Of a stretch of 64,000 nt of DNA, positions 1 through 10,916 are shown in pieces. How positions within the stretch are numbered: the first letter of the stretch is position 1; each line of letters begins with the position of its first letter. Source of the DNA: Rhabdophis nuchalis (Eukaryota; Chordata; Lepidosauria; Squamata; Natricidae); NCBI GenBank assembly GCA_039707465.1, contig CM077651.1:21573019-21637018 (forward strand). Reading direction: 5' to 3'. The position numbers were made by a program, and so were the translations under genes. The notes under the pieces are model-generated. The model was not told the origin of the DNA, searched no databases, and saw only the letters and a list, made by a program, of their open reading frames with translations.

Positions 1-1328
1 AGTTTTTTATACCGCCCTACTCCTGAAGGATTCAGGGCAGTGTGTGTACAGCCAAAGTAAAACAGATATATAAAAGTTTAAAAAAAACAGTTTTAAAAGC
101 ATATTAAACAATTTGGCCTCTCTTAAAATTAGAAAACTAAACAAACCCCGATTAAAATTAATAAAAATTCATTTTTAAAAATTCATTTTTATGCCAGCCC
201 GGCTTGTTGGGAAAAAAAAGGTTTTGAGAGCATGGCGGAAGGTGCATAGATCAGGGACAGTTCTTAATTCCAGGGGCAATTCATTCCAGAGGACAGGTGC
301 TCCCACGGAGAAGGCTCTCCCCCTGGGTGTCACCAGTTGACATTGTCTAGCCGACGGCACCATGAGGAGACCCTCTCTATGGGAGTGTACTGGCCGGTGG
401 GAGGCTCTTGGTGGCAGAAGGCGATCTCGTAACTACCCAGGTCCTAAGCCATGGAGCGCTTTAAAGATAGTAATCAACACCTTGAATTGCACCTGGAAAA
501 CCACCGGAAGCCACTGTAGCTCGCGCAGGAGGGGTATTACATGGGAGCATCGCGTCACCCTCATAATTACCCATGCGACCGCATTCTGGACCAGTTGGAG
601 CCTCCGGGTGCTCTTCAAGGGGAGCCCCATGTAGAGAACATTACAGTAGTCCAGACGGGAAGAGACAAGGGTGTGAGTGACTGTGCGCAGGGCATCCCAA
701 TCCAGGAGGGGCACAACTGGTAGATCAGGGGAACCTGATAAAAAGCCCCCCTGGCGACAGCCGTCATATGATCTTCCAAGGACAGCCGTGCATCCAGGAG
801 GACACCCAAGTTGTGAACCCTTCCTGTGGGGGCTAAAGTCTCACACACACCCCATAGCCAGTGATGGAACCAGCTGACTGTAACAGGACCCCAGGAACCA
901 CAGCCATTCAGTCTTGGAGGGGTTGAGCCTGACATCACGTCAAGGGCAACATTGGGGGTGGTCTGGGGATGAAACGTACAGCTGCGTATCATCAGCGTAC
1001 TGATGGAACTTTACCCCAAAACCCCAGATGATCTCGCCCAGCGGCTTCACATAAATGTTGAACAGAAGGGGCGAGGCGACTGACCCCTGGGGTACTCCAC
1101 AAGTGAGGCACCTTGAGGACAACCTCTGCCCCCCCCCCGCCAACACAAACTGCGAACGGTCAGAGAGGAAGGAGGAGAACCACTGAAGTACAGTGCCCCC
1201 CACACCTAACCCCTCCAACCGCCGCAGCATGATACCATGGTCGATGGTATCAAAAGCCGGTGAGAGGTCTAATAGGACCAGGATAGAGGAACAACCCCTG
1301 TCCTGAGCCCTCCACAGGCAGGGAACCC
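1..1328 (-). pseudogene. L2-like non-LTR retrotransposon, 3' portion, decayed
   Basis: Reverse-strand frames give successive pieces of an L2-clade reverse transcriptase: a segment with LLDLSPAFDTIDHGIM, then GVPQGS and YADDTQLY (940-1335), a segment with the HNLGVLLDARLS block (615-992), a C-terminal segment with RLDYCNVLYMGLPL (433-714), and the terminal block with RGRAFSV and LWNELP (175-363). The pieces lie in different frames, so the copy carries several frameshifts and is dead. The 3' UTR lies at 1-170 and includes the GC-rich hairpin seen in all copies of this family here (about 11-42). The protein pieces align in order with the intact copy at 31978-35106. The copy is truncated upstream within the RT palm. 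Neither a tail microsatellite nor the 3' flank is visible because the element runs off the window edge. Confidence 0.9.
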
Positions 1329-1470
1329 TCCTCAAATTAATTCAATCAAAATGCCGTGGTGTAGCCGGTGAAAGGTCTAATAGGACCAGGACAGAGGAAC
1401 AACCCCTGTCCCGAGCCCTCCACAGGCAGGGAACTCTCCTCAAATTAATTCAATCAAAATGCCGTGGTAT
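1255..1470. repeat. 108-bp tandem duplication (two copies)
   Basis: Bases 1255-1362 and 1363-1470 are adjacent direct copies of 108 bp with only a few substitutions. Each copy holds the truncated end of the upstream LINE (about 74 bp) plus about 34 bp of flanking DNA, so the duplication happened after the LINE inserted. Confidence 0.93.
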
Positions 1471-2575
1471 TTTTTTTTAACCAAAGCCTTCATCAAAGAA
1501 AGAAAAAAAGGGGGGGGGGGGACTGATGGAAATAAAGCAGTCTAAAGATTAAATCCAACCACAATGTCTTGCCCCAAGGAGTAATTGACAATTTATTGAC
1601 ATAATGTAGACCAGGCCCTCCAAACTAAGTAGAACAGGACTCCAAGGGACAGTAAAAGAATAAAACTGAAGCAGCTGCTCACTACCTGACAGAAGGGCTG
1701 GCCTCCTGCTTGAAAAGCTTGGTTAAAGTGAGAGAAGACAAAGCCAGCTAGAGTTGTCATGGCAGCCCCACCAGCCTGGATGAAGCTCCATGAAGGTGGA
1801 AGAGAATCCTGTCAATTTACTTCAATCTATTATTCAGGATGGGTTTTGTAAACCAGCACTCCATTTCTACAGTGGCTGTGTCTCCTACTACTTTTTTTTT
1901 ATTTTAGATCTGAAACACTTAGAAATACTAAGCAAAGAAACACAAAGCAAATAAAAGATTTGATTTGAGGGATGATGAAGGACTAGTTGACAGTGGCATT
2001 CCGTTGAAGAGGTCTTGAGGAAATATGGTTAAGAGTATTTTTTTTAAAATCGCTGCACACAGTTCCTAAAACAGAAATCTTAAGGAGCTCTTCAAACAGC
2101 TGGAAGGAGACTCATTGCATCGAACAGGAAACTAATGAGCCAAACACAAACTAAACATGAATTATGCATTAACTGGGTCAGGATGCCGATGAAAGTTATG
2201 TTTCTGTGCTGCTGTTTGAAGGACCCGTGCATGATCTGAAATGAAAAGTTTTGTTAGCTCACCCCAAATGTCTTCCCCTATGCTTGCTTTTAAAGATGAA
2301 ACACCATGAACAATATTGCCTACTTTCATAGAAACATGCAGTGAAAAAAAAATGAATTCTAGGTCTGATTGTTATCATTCCTGAAGCCTTACCCCAGGAA
2401 TAGCCACCAGATGTGACTGAGATACTCTCAGCAATAATAAGTGAAAAAGGCTATGCTGTGCTATTGGCTTTGGGGAAGCAAAAACCTTGAAGGCAAAAAT
2501 CCAGGAACAGGAGGAATTATTTTCAAGAGGGATCATGGAGGCAATGCCCCATATGATTAGCATTTTTCAATAGTG
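1471..2575. other. No gene recognised
   Basis: AT-rich sequence with a G run at about 1510-1521 and short A or T runs. The short open frames have no recognisable motif, and no mobile element was identified. Confidence 0.5.
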
Positions 2576-3150
2576 TGTTGTAGCCCGCTGACGGCCAGCA
2601 GAGCTGGCAACAGAGTCGGACAGTGAGGAGATTGGGGAGGAACATGGGCCAATCCTATGGGTTGAGGAAAGCACAGACGAGGGCTCTGCATCAGAGGCAG
2701 AGAGGGAGATAGATAGCAGTGAGGCAGAAGAACAACTGGAGCCTGTTCCCAGTGTGCACATGCGCAGAGCTGGCAGAGGACAAGAGCAACTAAGAAAGCA
2801 GGGTCAACTTAAGAGTAAAGTCACATTTTGGAGGTGATTGGCCCTTCCCAGAGGAAACAAAAGAGGAACAAACAGGAAGTGGGCTTTTGCAGGAAACAAT
2901 TCGTCCATTTCACCTGTAAAGTTCTTTTGGGATTATAAGAGACTCTGTGCCAAATTTAGTTTTGCCCTGAAGCTAGTTATCTGGCAGCACTCTAAACGAG
3001 TTAAGGTGCGTGGTTATAAACATTCATCTGAAAAACTGTTTGTTAAAGCCTTGCTGATTATGAATGGAAGGAATTCACAGTCGCGTAAATAAAAGAGATT
3101 TTGTCGGTACCAAAACTGGCATAAGGTATTCTTTTGTGAGCAGCGGAGTG
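2576..3150 (+). mobile_element. LTR-like fragment, probable solo LTR
   Basis: The sequence begins TGTTGTAGCC and carries the block GAGGAGATTGGGGAGGAAC (2625-2643). That block also occurs, on the other strand, at 8709-8727 near the equivalent end of the LTR-like element at 8129-8754. The rest of the first 200 bases is more loosely similar between the two. An AATAAAAG string near 3108 could be a polyadenylation signal. The right boundary is not sharp and no target duplication was found. The open frames inside (2838-3092, 3064-3360) resemble no known protein. The call rests on similarity to the other copy and on LTR-like ends. Confidence 0.45.
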
Positions 3151-3233
3151 GAGGACTCTTCTCGTGAAATATCTCTGGATTTGTTGATTGTATTTATGTC
3201 TGATATGCAGTGTGGATTCCAGACAGATGACTT

Positions 3234-3880
3234 CTATTCAAGAATTGATCTAGCAAAAGTTTTGTGTGCTCTAGTTTGCAGTTCAATATTACGGGAGAAG
3301 AAGCTATGCAAGATTAGGTTAACAAGTCTTAGTGCCTTTTTGGCAATGCCCTTACAGTGAGCTCTGGCACTTAGATCATTTGAGTTGAGTACGCCAAGGT
3401 CTTTGACAGTGTGGGGGTCATCTACAAGGTCATATCCGCTCAGCTTGTATTTTGTGTTTTGTTTTTTCTGCCAATGTGTAAGACAGAGAATTTGTTGGTT
3501 GAGATTTGGCGTTGCCAATTTTTTGACTATTCTGACACATAGCCAAGGTCTTTTTGTAGGGTAGCAGCATTGTCAGTGGTGTTGAATAGTTTTACATCAT
3601 CAGTGAGGAGAACGCAGTTGCTTATAATATGATCGCAAAGATTATTTATGTAAAATATAAAGAGTGTGGATCCTAAAACGCTACTTTAGGGGATGCCGCT
3701 GTTAACAGGTACGGGGTTTGATAGGGTGTTTCCTATTTTGACTACTTGTTGCCTGTTTGATAGGAATGCATCTATCCACTTACGCAGGGAACTGGAGATG
3801 CCGTAAGATTTTAGTTTTAGAAGTAGTTTGTCATGCACTACTAAATCAAAGGCTTTACAGAAGTCTATGTAAATTGTGTT
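3234..3880 (-). pseudogene. CR1-type reverse transcriptase fragment
   Basis: Read on the reverse strand, 3520-3880 encodes an RT palm region with IDFCKAFDLVVHDKLL, then RQQVVKIGN, an SSVLGSTLF block in place of GVPQGSVLGPLLF with a stop just before it, and a degenerate YADD region (LTDDVKLF). The frame at 3234-3518 continues with VKDLGVLNSNDLS and a KKALRLVNLIL block, which follow the palm in CR1/L3-type LINEs. Frame changes and stops make it non-functional. The palm differs from the L2-like family in this window (KAFD rather than AAFD), so it is a separate lineage. Confidence 0.8.
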
Positions 3881-3989
3881 TAATTTAATTTAGGGGTGTT
3901 GCATCTGGCAACATTTTGTAATAAGTATGGTATAGATAAATGAACTTATCTATGGAGGATCATGGCCTGTATAATTTGTTTCCAGTTGA
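3881..3989. other. No gene recognised
   Basis: AT-rich spacer between the CR1 fragment and the microsatellite. Nothing recognised. Confidence 0.4.
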
Positions 3990-4027
3990 AGATGGATGGA
4001 TGGATGGATGGATGGATGGATGGATGG

Positions 4028-4094
<67 letters not shown>

Positions 4095-4096
4095 GA
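3990..4096. repeat. (GGAT)n then (GATA)n microsatellite
   Basis: About 10 copies of GGAT/TGGA (3990-4028) pass directly into about 16 copies of GATA (4029-4096). The L2-like fragment on the right starts just after it. Confidence 0.97.
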
Positions 4097-4107
4097 TAGG
4101 CATGCAT

Positions 4108-4383
4108 GACCTTCCCCCCGATATCAGGACAACTACGGACCTCCGCTCCTTCCGCTTAAAATTAAAGACGCACTTTTTTCGTCTGGCCGGCCTTGGGTAG
4201 TCTCTTTTTAGGTTAGGGTTTTTTAGGGGTAATTTTTAGTTTAGTTTATGGGTTTTAGCGCAGGATCTATTTAATCTATTTTTAACTCTGTATTTTGTAT
4301 TTGTTTGTGGTTTGTTTGTATTTTTAATTGCCTGTGCCCCGCCTCGAGTCCCCTTGGGGAGAGAGAGCGGGATATAAATTAAA

Positions 4384-4415
<32 letters not shown>
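4108..4415 (+). mobile_element. L2-like LINE, 5'-truncated 3' end
   Basis: The copy begins within the last coding block (LPPDIRTTTDLRSFRLKLK, continuing to the LAGLG terminus) and continues through the 3' UTR, the GC-rich hairpin (about 4336-4372) and an (ATT)n tail (4387-4415). Its 3' UTR is very close to that of the intact element at 31978-35106, so it looks like a young member of the same subfamily. Confidence 0.9.
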
Positions 4416-4575
4416 GCAGGCAGGCAGGCATAACCTTATTTGTCTAATGTATACCCACAATTTATGTAACTGGGTTTTTTTTTAATGGCATGTGTAAAAA
4501 TGATACAAAAAACCTTCCTAACTCTCTCTCCTTGTGTTCATACCTATGCAATCATTCACAAACCCAGCTTAATTG

Positions 4576-5057
4576 GGTGTTAATCATCATCTTTAAAGCG
4601 CTCCATGGCTCGGGACCTAGCTATCTGCGGGATCGGATCCTGCCTCATACATCCTCACGGCCGATTCGCTCCCACAGAGAGGGACTTCTCCGGGTGCCGT
4701 CCACTAGACTTTGTCAGCGGGCGACGCCCAGGGGAAGGGCTCTCTCTGGGGCGGGCCTGGCCCTCTGGAACGACCTTCCCCCCGATATTAGAACGACCAC
4801 GGACCTCCGCTCCTTCCGTCTTAAATTAAAAACTCACTTTTTCTGTCTGGCCGGCCTGGGATAGTCTCCCTGTCTTGGGGTTTTATTGGGTAGCTTTTAG
4901 CTTTAGTTTTATGGGAATTTTAGCACGGGTTAAGTTTAATTTGGTTTTAGAACTGTCTGTATATTTTTCACTGTTTTATTCTGCCTGTGCACCGCCCCGA
5001 GTCCCCATGGGGAGAGGGAGCAGTTTATAAGTATTAAAATTATTATTATTATTATTA
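4576..5057 (+). mobile_element. L2-like LINE, 5'-truncated, C-terminal frame still open
   Basis: Starting in the VLIIIFKALHGSGPSYLRDR block, the copy keeps an open frame to the LAGLG terminus (within 4490-4864). A 3' UTR, hairpin (about 4991-5026) and (ATT)n tail follow. It lies about 160 bp downstream of, and in the same orientation as, the copy at 4108-4415. The two have distinct tails, so they are separate insertions. Confidence 0.92.
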
Positions 5058-6195
5058 ATTTGCCACTTTTCATGCTTAGTTTTATTATCAAAATATTTTC
5101 CCCTTCATTGCAATACTGCAGAAGCAAATCAGTCCCTAACCAAACAGCCACCTTGTCAATACTTACGTTCCATTTTCCATTTTATATCTCTCATAAAGAT
5201 AGCTATGAGGCAGCAGCAAAATACCGTTTTAGACACTCAAAGTCAATGATGCAGAAAATAGAGGACTGGAATATCTACGTGGGATGAGCAGTATCCTCAT
5301 TGTGAGGCCCAGATGTTTGAAACAATGAATAGACTACATTAAAAGAAAAAAGAAAAAAAATCTAGACATGTATACAACAGCTTGAAGGAAAGGTCTGCTT
5401 AGCTAGATTTATTAGTCAGATCTTCACTTCGCCATATGGTATTCTAGCTTTTACAAAGTTTCATGTTTGTAGAGGATGGTTCTAGCAGATAAATAGAGGC
5501 CACCTGGCTGTGTGTGTGTGGGAGAAATGTAGACAGATCTATAGACAGATTTCTGATCCATTTTACAACAATCCATTATGTTCCAAATATGCTTTCAGCA
5601 AGACTGATGGTCCCTGGTAAGCTTTCTGTTTATTGAAATCTCTATCAGGAAGTTGAAACTACATGCAAAATTTGTCAAGTTGTTTAAAGCTCCCCTCCTT
5701 TAATAAAACAGTTCATTTTCAAATCAACAAAAAGATTTAGTGGGATTTTTAAGGCCATTCTTCATGTCAATGAAATAATTCATGTGTACGTTGCTCAAAA
5801 TATTTGCTCTCCCCCTGACACATAGAGAACTAATTTCATTTAAATACTAAACCATTCAGCAGTCAAATGCCTCAATAACAGTCAGTTGAATCAACTGTGT
5901 TCTTCCTCATCATTAACTTCTTTTCTTGTGCCATATCTGTCATTGGATGTTGGCAATCATGTTGGCGATCCTATTTTTATCAACAGCCACACAAAAAAGT
6001 GCTGCTGAGTTTGGTCCAAACCAGTCCCTTAGATTTTGAAACCATGATGTTCTTCTTCTGCCTGGACCTCATTTGCCATCAATCTTTCCCTGGAGTGAAG
6101 TGTGGCATATTTTTCACATCACATGTCCAAAATATTCAATGGTGTTGATAATTTCCTTTTGTTTTCCCAGGCATTATTAACGCTAACTTAAGTTA
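5058..6195. other. No gene recognised
   Basis: AT-rich sequence with a short (TG)n at about 5511-5520. Short open frames show no motif, and no mobile element was identified. Confidence 0.5.
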
Positions 6196-6616
6196 CCATA
6201 TTTTTCAGAGAATAAGACGCACTGCAGTATAAGACGCACCAAGATTTTGAAGAGGAAAATAAAAAAAAAGGTTTTTGAAATCTGCAGGCATCCCAAAAAT
6301 GGCCCGTGTTTTGCAAAAACATGCCCCTTTTTTGTAAAAAATAAATAAATGGCATGCATAGCCTTTAGGAGGCTTCCAAAGTGCTCATGGGGGGAGGGCA
6401 AAAACGAGAAACAAATAGCCCAATTTTCACTCATTTTTGTCCTCCCCATCCCCCAGGAGTACCCTGGAAGCCTCCTAAAGGCTATGCACAGTCATTTTTG
6501 CAAAGGGGGTGGGGTTTCAGGAGGCCAAAAATGCTGTATTCAATGTATAAGATGCACAAAGATTTTCACCCTCTTTTTTAAGGGAAAAAGGTTCATCTTA
6601 TACCCCCAAAAATATG
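6196..6616. mobile_element. MITE with TA-flanked terminal inverted repeats, copy 1
   Basis: The left end is CCATATTTTTCAGAG followed by ATAAGACGCAC. The right end is its degenerate complement (CTTATACCCCCAAAAATATG). TA lies immediately outside the left end, and the right flank reads TTAA. The same terminal structure bounds 24493-24837. TA targets suggest a Tc1/mariner-like source, but no transposase is present. The interior holds a perfect 23-bp inverted repeat (6356-6378 with 6465-6487). Confidence 0.75.
6356..6487. repeat. Perfect 23-bp inverted repeat, 86-bp spacer
   Basis: Arms at 6356-6378 and 6465-6487 are exact reverse complements. Each contains CCTTTAGGAGGC or its complement. It lies inside the MITE and is probably an internal hairpin of that element. 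Confidence 0.95.
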
Positions 6617-7024
6617 TTAATTATTCATTAACCATGTGAATTTGTATAAACAATGTAATATGTCCCATAGAAGAGGACTCTTGTCCTTCAGTGTATGGAC
6701 CCAGCATGTGGCCACACTGAAGTATAGTTTCTGAGCCATCAGAAAAATATGCTGGCATAAAATTTGTTGCCCCAAAAGTCAAAGTCCTATTCTGTTTCAG
6801 TAAGAAAGAGAACATATTTAAGGTATCAATTAAGAAACATGATTGGTGGCTTCTGCTTACTTTATTTCCTCTAATATTGAGCATTGGCTGCCAGTGGGAA
6901 AAATAGCCACTGGTAAATAGTCGCTCTCCTGAACGTGTTGTGGATAGCATTGAGTGAGAGTAGGTAAATGCTTTGTATAGCAGATTTTGTCACCTATCTG
7001 ATTGATCAGATAAAGGGATGCAGC
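6617..7024. other. No gene recognised
   Basis: Mixed-composition sequence with short open frames that lack any recognisable domain. No repeat was identified. Confidence 0.45.
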
Positions 7025-7360
7025 CAGGGATGGACTGGGTTCGGGAGAAACCATAGCTAAGATTATGGCCAGTTCGGAGAACCTCCAAATCCCATCCCTG
7101 GCTGACCTCACCCCCCTGTGCAAGGCCCACACAGATGCTCAGAGAGAGGGGAAAATGGGCCTCCCAGAAGTTCTGGAAGGCCAGAAATGGGCCTGTTTCT
7201 AGCCTCCAGAGGCCTCTGAAGCATGGGGGAGGCAGTTTTCACCCTCCCAGAGGTTCAAGGAAAGTCTCCAGGTCTGGGGAAGGCAACCCCCCCCCCCCCA
7301 CTGTGGTGCAAGATGCCAACTAGGCCACACCCACCCAGCAATCAGGCAGAGAACCTGTTA
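7025..7360 (-). mobile_element. Non-autonomous DNA element (MITE), same family as 38413-38757
   Basis: The sequence begins CAGGGATGGACTGG. In the reverse complement, blocks such as GAACCTCCAAATCCCA, CACCACAGTGGGGG and ATTGCTGGGTGGG line up in order with the element at 38413-38757. It carries a C run near 7288-7301. CAG-type termini suggest the hAT superfamily. No coding capacity is visible. Confidence 0.6.
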
Positions 7361-8128
7361 TTGAAATTTTTGAAGCCCTCTCCTGGATGCAGCCTTGGCG
7401 ATGCTCACTGACATCTGTGACATGTTAGTTAAGCCCTTTTTAAACATGGGCTTAGCATTCTTTGGTAAATGTGCAAAACCCTTTTCCAAATATTGCTTGG
7501 GTGAAAGGTGAAAAGCATGGACGATGTGGTTTGAGAAAAATGGACACTGGTTTTTGTGAAACAAACTGGTGTGTATATTCATTCTGGGAAGTCAGCTTGT
7601 ACAGTTGTGAATGCAAGCTCGTATCACAACAGGCACATTGTAAGTCGCACAAAATAATAATGGCACCAATATTCTGTTCTGTTCTGAAAACACTTGGGAA
7701 AAAGGAAAGGGAGGACTTGTCAAACAAATCATATAAAGTATGGCAGAAAGACCTTTTCTCTTTCAGGTATTCAGTTGGGAATTTGGGGGTTCTTAGTAGG
7801 TGAACATGAAAGGAGACACACCTTGATTCTGTGGAAAAGTAAGTTGAAACAGGGCTAGAAATGGACTGGCAACCACCGAAGATGACAAATCAATGCAATT
7901 GTATGGTCTATCAGCTGATCAGTCATTCTTGGCCAAATAAAATTTCCAGTGGCTCTCAAAAGTAGGCCTACACATTGCAGGCACCCAATGTTGATAATGT
8001 TATCAACATTATCCAATGAATGTTGTGACTGGTGGATCTACCTAAGTCAATCTAAGAACTACTCAGAAACAAATATTTGATTTGGAATGGATATATTTAT
8101 TATCTCTTAGAATCTGTTGCTTAGCTTG
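7361..8128. other. No gene recognised; contains a 24-bp palindrome
   Basis: AT-rich sequence. A perfect palindrome with 11-base arms (AATGTTGATAA and complement) lies at 7987-8010. Open frames around 7452-7803 have no known domain. Confidence 0.45.
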
Positions 8129-8754
8129 TGTTCTGACCCAGCCTTAGCAGAAACAATAAACAGACTCCTGGTCACACACACACAAAAATCCTCTTTATTT
8201 ACCTCTTGTGAATTAATTGCATTCACTGACTGAAAAGTCCAGGGAATAGTTCTTCAAGGAGTTAACTGCAATAACAGGCCTTATCAGTTCCTTGTTATAA
8301 TTGCCAGACAGGAAGCTCCCAACCGAAAGGCTGCAAATTAAGTTCTGGCAAGAAGTTTTTGTGACATGAAACACAATGAGCAAAATCTTCAGAAATACGA
8401 ACTGTTGTCTCCTATGACAACCACTCCCCCTTCCTTCTATTTATTCCCAGGGATGGAGCCATTCAACATCCACATGTGCTTTGCTTCCCGAGTCAACTCC
8501 TTGTCCTCTCTTGTTCATCTCTTCTAACTGCTCTGTGCATATATGCATGTGGAACAGGGCCTCGCTGTTCTTCCTCCACACTCATAACAGCCTCCTAAGG
8601 CGGCTGAGTCTTCGGTGACTGGGAAATGTCAGATTGCCCTGGATCTATCCTCTGTGTCCGACGTAGAACATCCATCAGAGCCTTCCCCAGACTCCAGAAC
8701 TGGCACAAGTTCCTCCCCAATCTCCTCCTCATCCAAGTCTGGTGGGCCACAACA
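8129..8754 (-). mobile_element. Probable solo LTR
   Basis: Read on the reverse strand, the element starts TGTTGTGGCC and ends GGTCAGAACA, giving TG...CA termini with short inverted ends. An AATAAAGAGG string sits about 80 bases before the 3' end, as expected for the R-U5 part of an LTR, and is followed by TCTGTTTATTG. It shares the block GAGGAGATTGGGGAGGAAC with the fragment at 2576-3150. No clear target duplication or internal retroviral or gypsy gene was found. Open frames within it are chance. Confidence 0.55.
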
Positions 8755-8996
8755 GCCCAAACACACCAGTACTCAACATTGTTTCATGATTGGGCTATTC
8801 TTGTGTGCTGCCCTTTCCATGGTGAGAAGACCTGAATAGTAAAATAAATCCCACCTGTGCCAACACATTCAATAAAAGAAAGTAGATGAGAAAATCTCCC
8901 TATAGTTTGGCCACTTGTCCTTTATTGATATATCAGACTTAGTCTGCCCTAGCATTATAAAATTGGTATATATTCTTCTGTTGTTTATTGGCTTTT
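8755..8996. other. No gene recognised
   Basis: Short AT-rich spacer. Confidence 0.4.
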
Positions 8997-9197
8997 TAAT
9001 TCATTTGACCTTTATTATTTTTACAAAACTCAAGGCAGTTAATATATCCAACACACTTCCTCTTCCTATTTTCACCACGGCAACAATCTTGTGAGGTAGA
9101 TTGGTTGTGAAAGAGTGACTGGCGCAAGGACAGGTTAAGATAGGACTAGAATTCAGCAACCTCTGGATTTCTAACCTGGTGCTAAACCACTACTGGT
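8997..9197 (-). mobile_element. tRNA-derived, MIR-like SINE
   Basis: The reverse complement begins with an A-box-like GTGGTTTAGCACCAGG, passes through a core resembling the CORE-SINE/MIR centre (GCCAGTCACTCTTTC, then CCTCACAAGATTGTTG), and ends TAAAAATAATAAAGG. The same sequence in better condition is at 10107-10352 in the other orientation. Confidence 0.75.
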
Positions 9198-9406
9198 AGA
9201 TCCTATCTTAAATGTGAGGCCTACTCATAAAGTAGTCATATAAATAAACAGTTCAGAAAATATACTTGTTTTGTTACAAGTATAAATAGTGGGAGTGTTG
9301 TTGATTTTTAAAAAGCTAAATTAGAAGGTAGGCAGAAGGGAATCTGGCAAAATGAATTTATACAGCCAAATGAAATGTGATGAGGGAAAACATTAATGGA
9401 TTATCA

Positions 9407-9546
9407 CAGGGGTGTCAAACTTGAAGTGTCACGTTATTGTCATGTGACATATCACAACTTTTTCCTCTTGGCTAAACCGGCGGGGAGGGGAGGCATGGCC
9501 TACGTGTGATGCATCCAACCCATGGGCTGCGACTTTGACATCCTTA
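9407..9546. mobile_element. hAT-type MITE, CAGGGGTGTCAAAC family
   Basis: The left end is CAGGGGTGTCAAAC and the right end is CTTTGACATCCTTA, its degenerate complement. It is a short, internally deleted member of the family that also occurs at 29273-30212, 31897-35402 and 51877-51933. Confidence 0.65.
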
Positions 9547-10106
9547 ATCAAAGAGGAATTTGTGACTTCTGGAATGCTCTGATTTATCTTAGTTTATCAG
9601 GCAACAAGCTTAGTTCCTTCTTTTGGAAAAAAAAATGACTCAACTCAAGAGTCACATGTTCATCTTGCTTGCCTAGTAACCTCTGCTAAAGTATCTATCA
9701 TCAGAACAGCTGGTATCCCTACTCTATTTCACCACATCATTTTGCTTTCCGAGTACATCTGACCGCAAGTGTGATTGATGGTAACTTCTCGGTGTTATTT
9801 CTTTTGTGATCTTTTTTGCCCTTTTCCATTTAAAAGAGTTATGGGAAACTTGTGGCCCTCCTAATGTGATTTCCCAAGCTTTCTAGTTACTACTCTACTG
9901 GATGCATTGATGGAAGTTTGGAGCTGTCCCTAAAAATAACGAATATTATATGCATTATATACCTCCTAGAAGTACCGTTTATAATTTTCAAATATTTTTT
10001 AAATATGTATTTTGCTCAGTGTTTGTTTTTTATGGATTTTTCCTTTTCTTCTCATATAGAAATGGGAATCTCAAATAAATACCCACAAGAAACTGTAAGC
10101 TGACAA
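9547..10106. other. No gene recognised
   Basis: AT-rich sequence. The 61-codon open frame at 9918-10103 is hydrophobic only because of AT-rich codons and has no motif. Confidence 0.45.
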
Positions 10107-10352
10107 CTTTGGTTTAGTGGTTAAGGCACTAAGCTAGAAACCAGAAGACTGCGAGTTCTAGCTCCACCTTAGCCATGAAAGCCAGCTGTGTGGCCTCGAA
10201 CCAATCACTCTCTCTTAGTCCAATTCACCTCACAGGGTTGTTGTTGTGGGGAAAAGAGAAGAAGAAAGGCATGTTGGATATGTTCACTGCCTTCAGTTAT
10301 TTGTAAAAATAATAAAGGCGGGATACAAATAAAATAAATAAATAAGATGAGA
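10107..10352 (+). mobile_element. tRNA-derived, MIR-like SINE
   Basis: The head TTGGTTTAGTGGTTAAGGC resembles a pol III A box, and GCGAGTTCTAGCTCC stands where the B box belongs. The core contains CACCTCACAGGGTTGTTG and the tail ends AATAATAAAGGCGGGATAC before an (AAAT)n run. It is the same family as 8997-9197. Confidence 0.8.
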
Positions 10353-10916
10353 TTTTAAAAAGGGAGAAAACCCTATTAAATTAAACATCTAACTGCTGTT
10401 GATCTTAATTATCAACACAAATTATTTCTACTGTCCCAGGCCTCTGAATTTCATATCTGTGATTCTGAATTATGGCTAGCGAGGCGGAAGAGTCATAAAA
10501 TAATATTTCCAATGAGAAAAGAGGGTAGGCTGAGGTTTTCTTCATCTATTTTTACAAACAAATTCAGCAAAGGCAGACAGATGTAAAAGCCAAGCTCAAT
10601 TGAACATCTTCCCTACCTTTCTCCATTGGCTACTTGTTGTGCTCAGCTCTCCTGAAATTATTCCCATGAAGGAAAAAAAATATTTTATGTCCAATGGTCC
10701 TTAAACTCTTCACATCTGAAATACTGGGAGGTTTTTTGTAGCAGAGTTTGATTGTCCTGATTAATGGAGGCAGTGACTTTCGTTCCCTGCTAGTTTAAAT
10801 GGCAACGTTTCTCAGATTTCGGGAGAAATCTGCTTTTTTGCACAAACTCTTTTTATGGGAAGACAATCCTTTCAGACAAATCACTTTCTGGTTTACTTAG
10901 GATACTGGTGTGCAAC
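10353..10916. other. No gene recognised
   Basis: AT-rich sequence with no recognisable element. Confidence 0.4.

Noticed and set aside
4029..4096. Evidence that the window is from a W chromosome because of GATA repeats
   Set aside because: GATA arrays also occur on autosomes. Two arrays are not sufficient.
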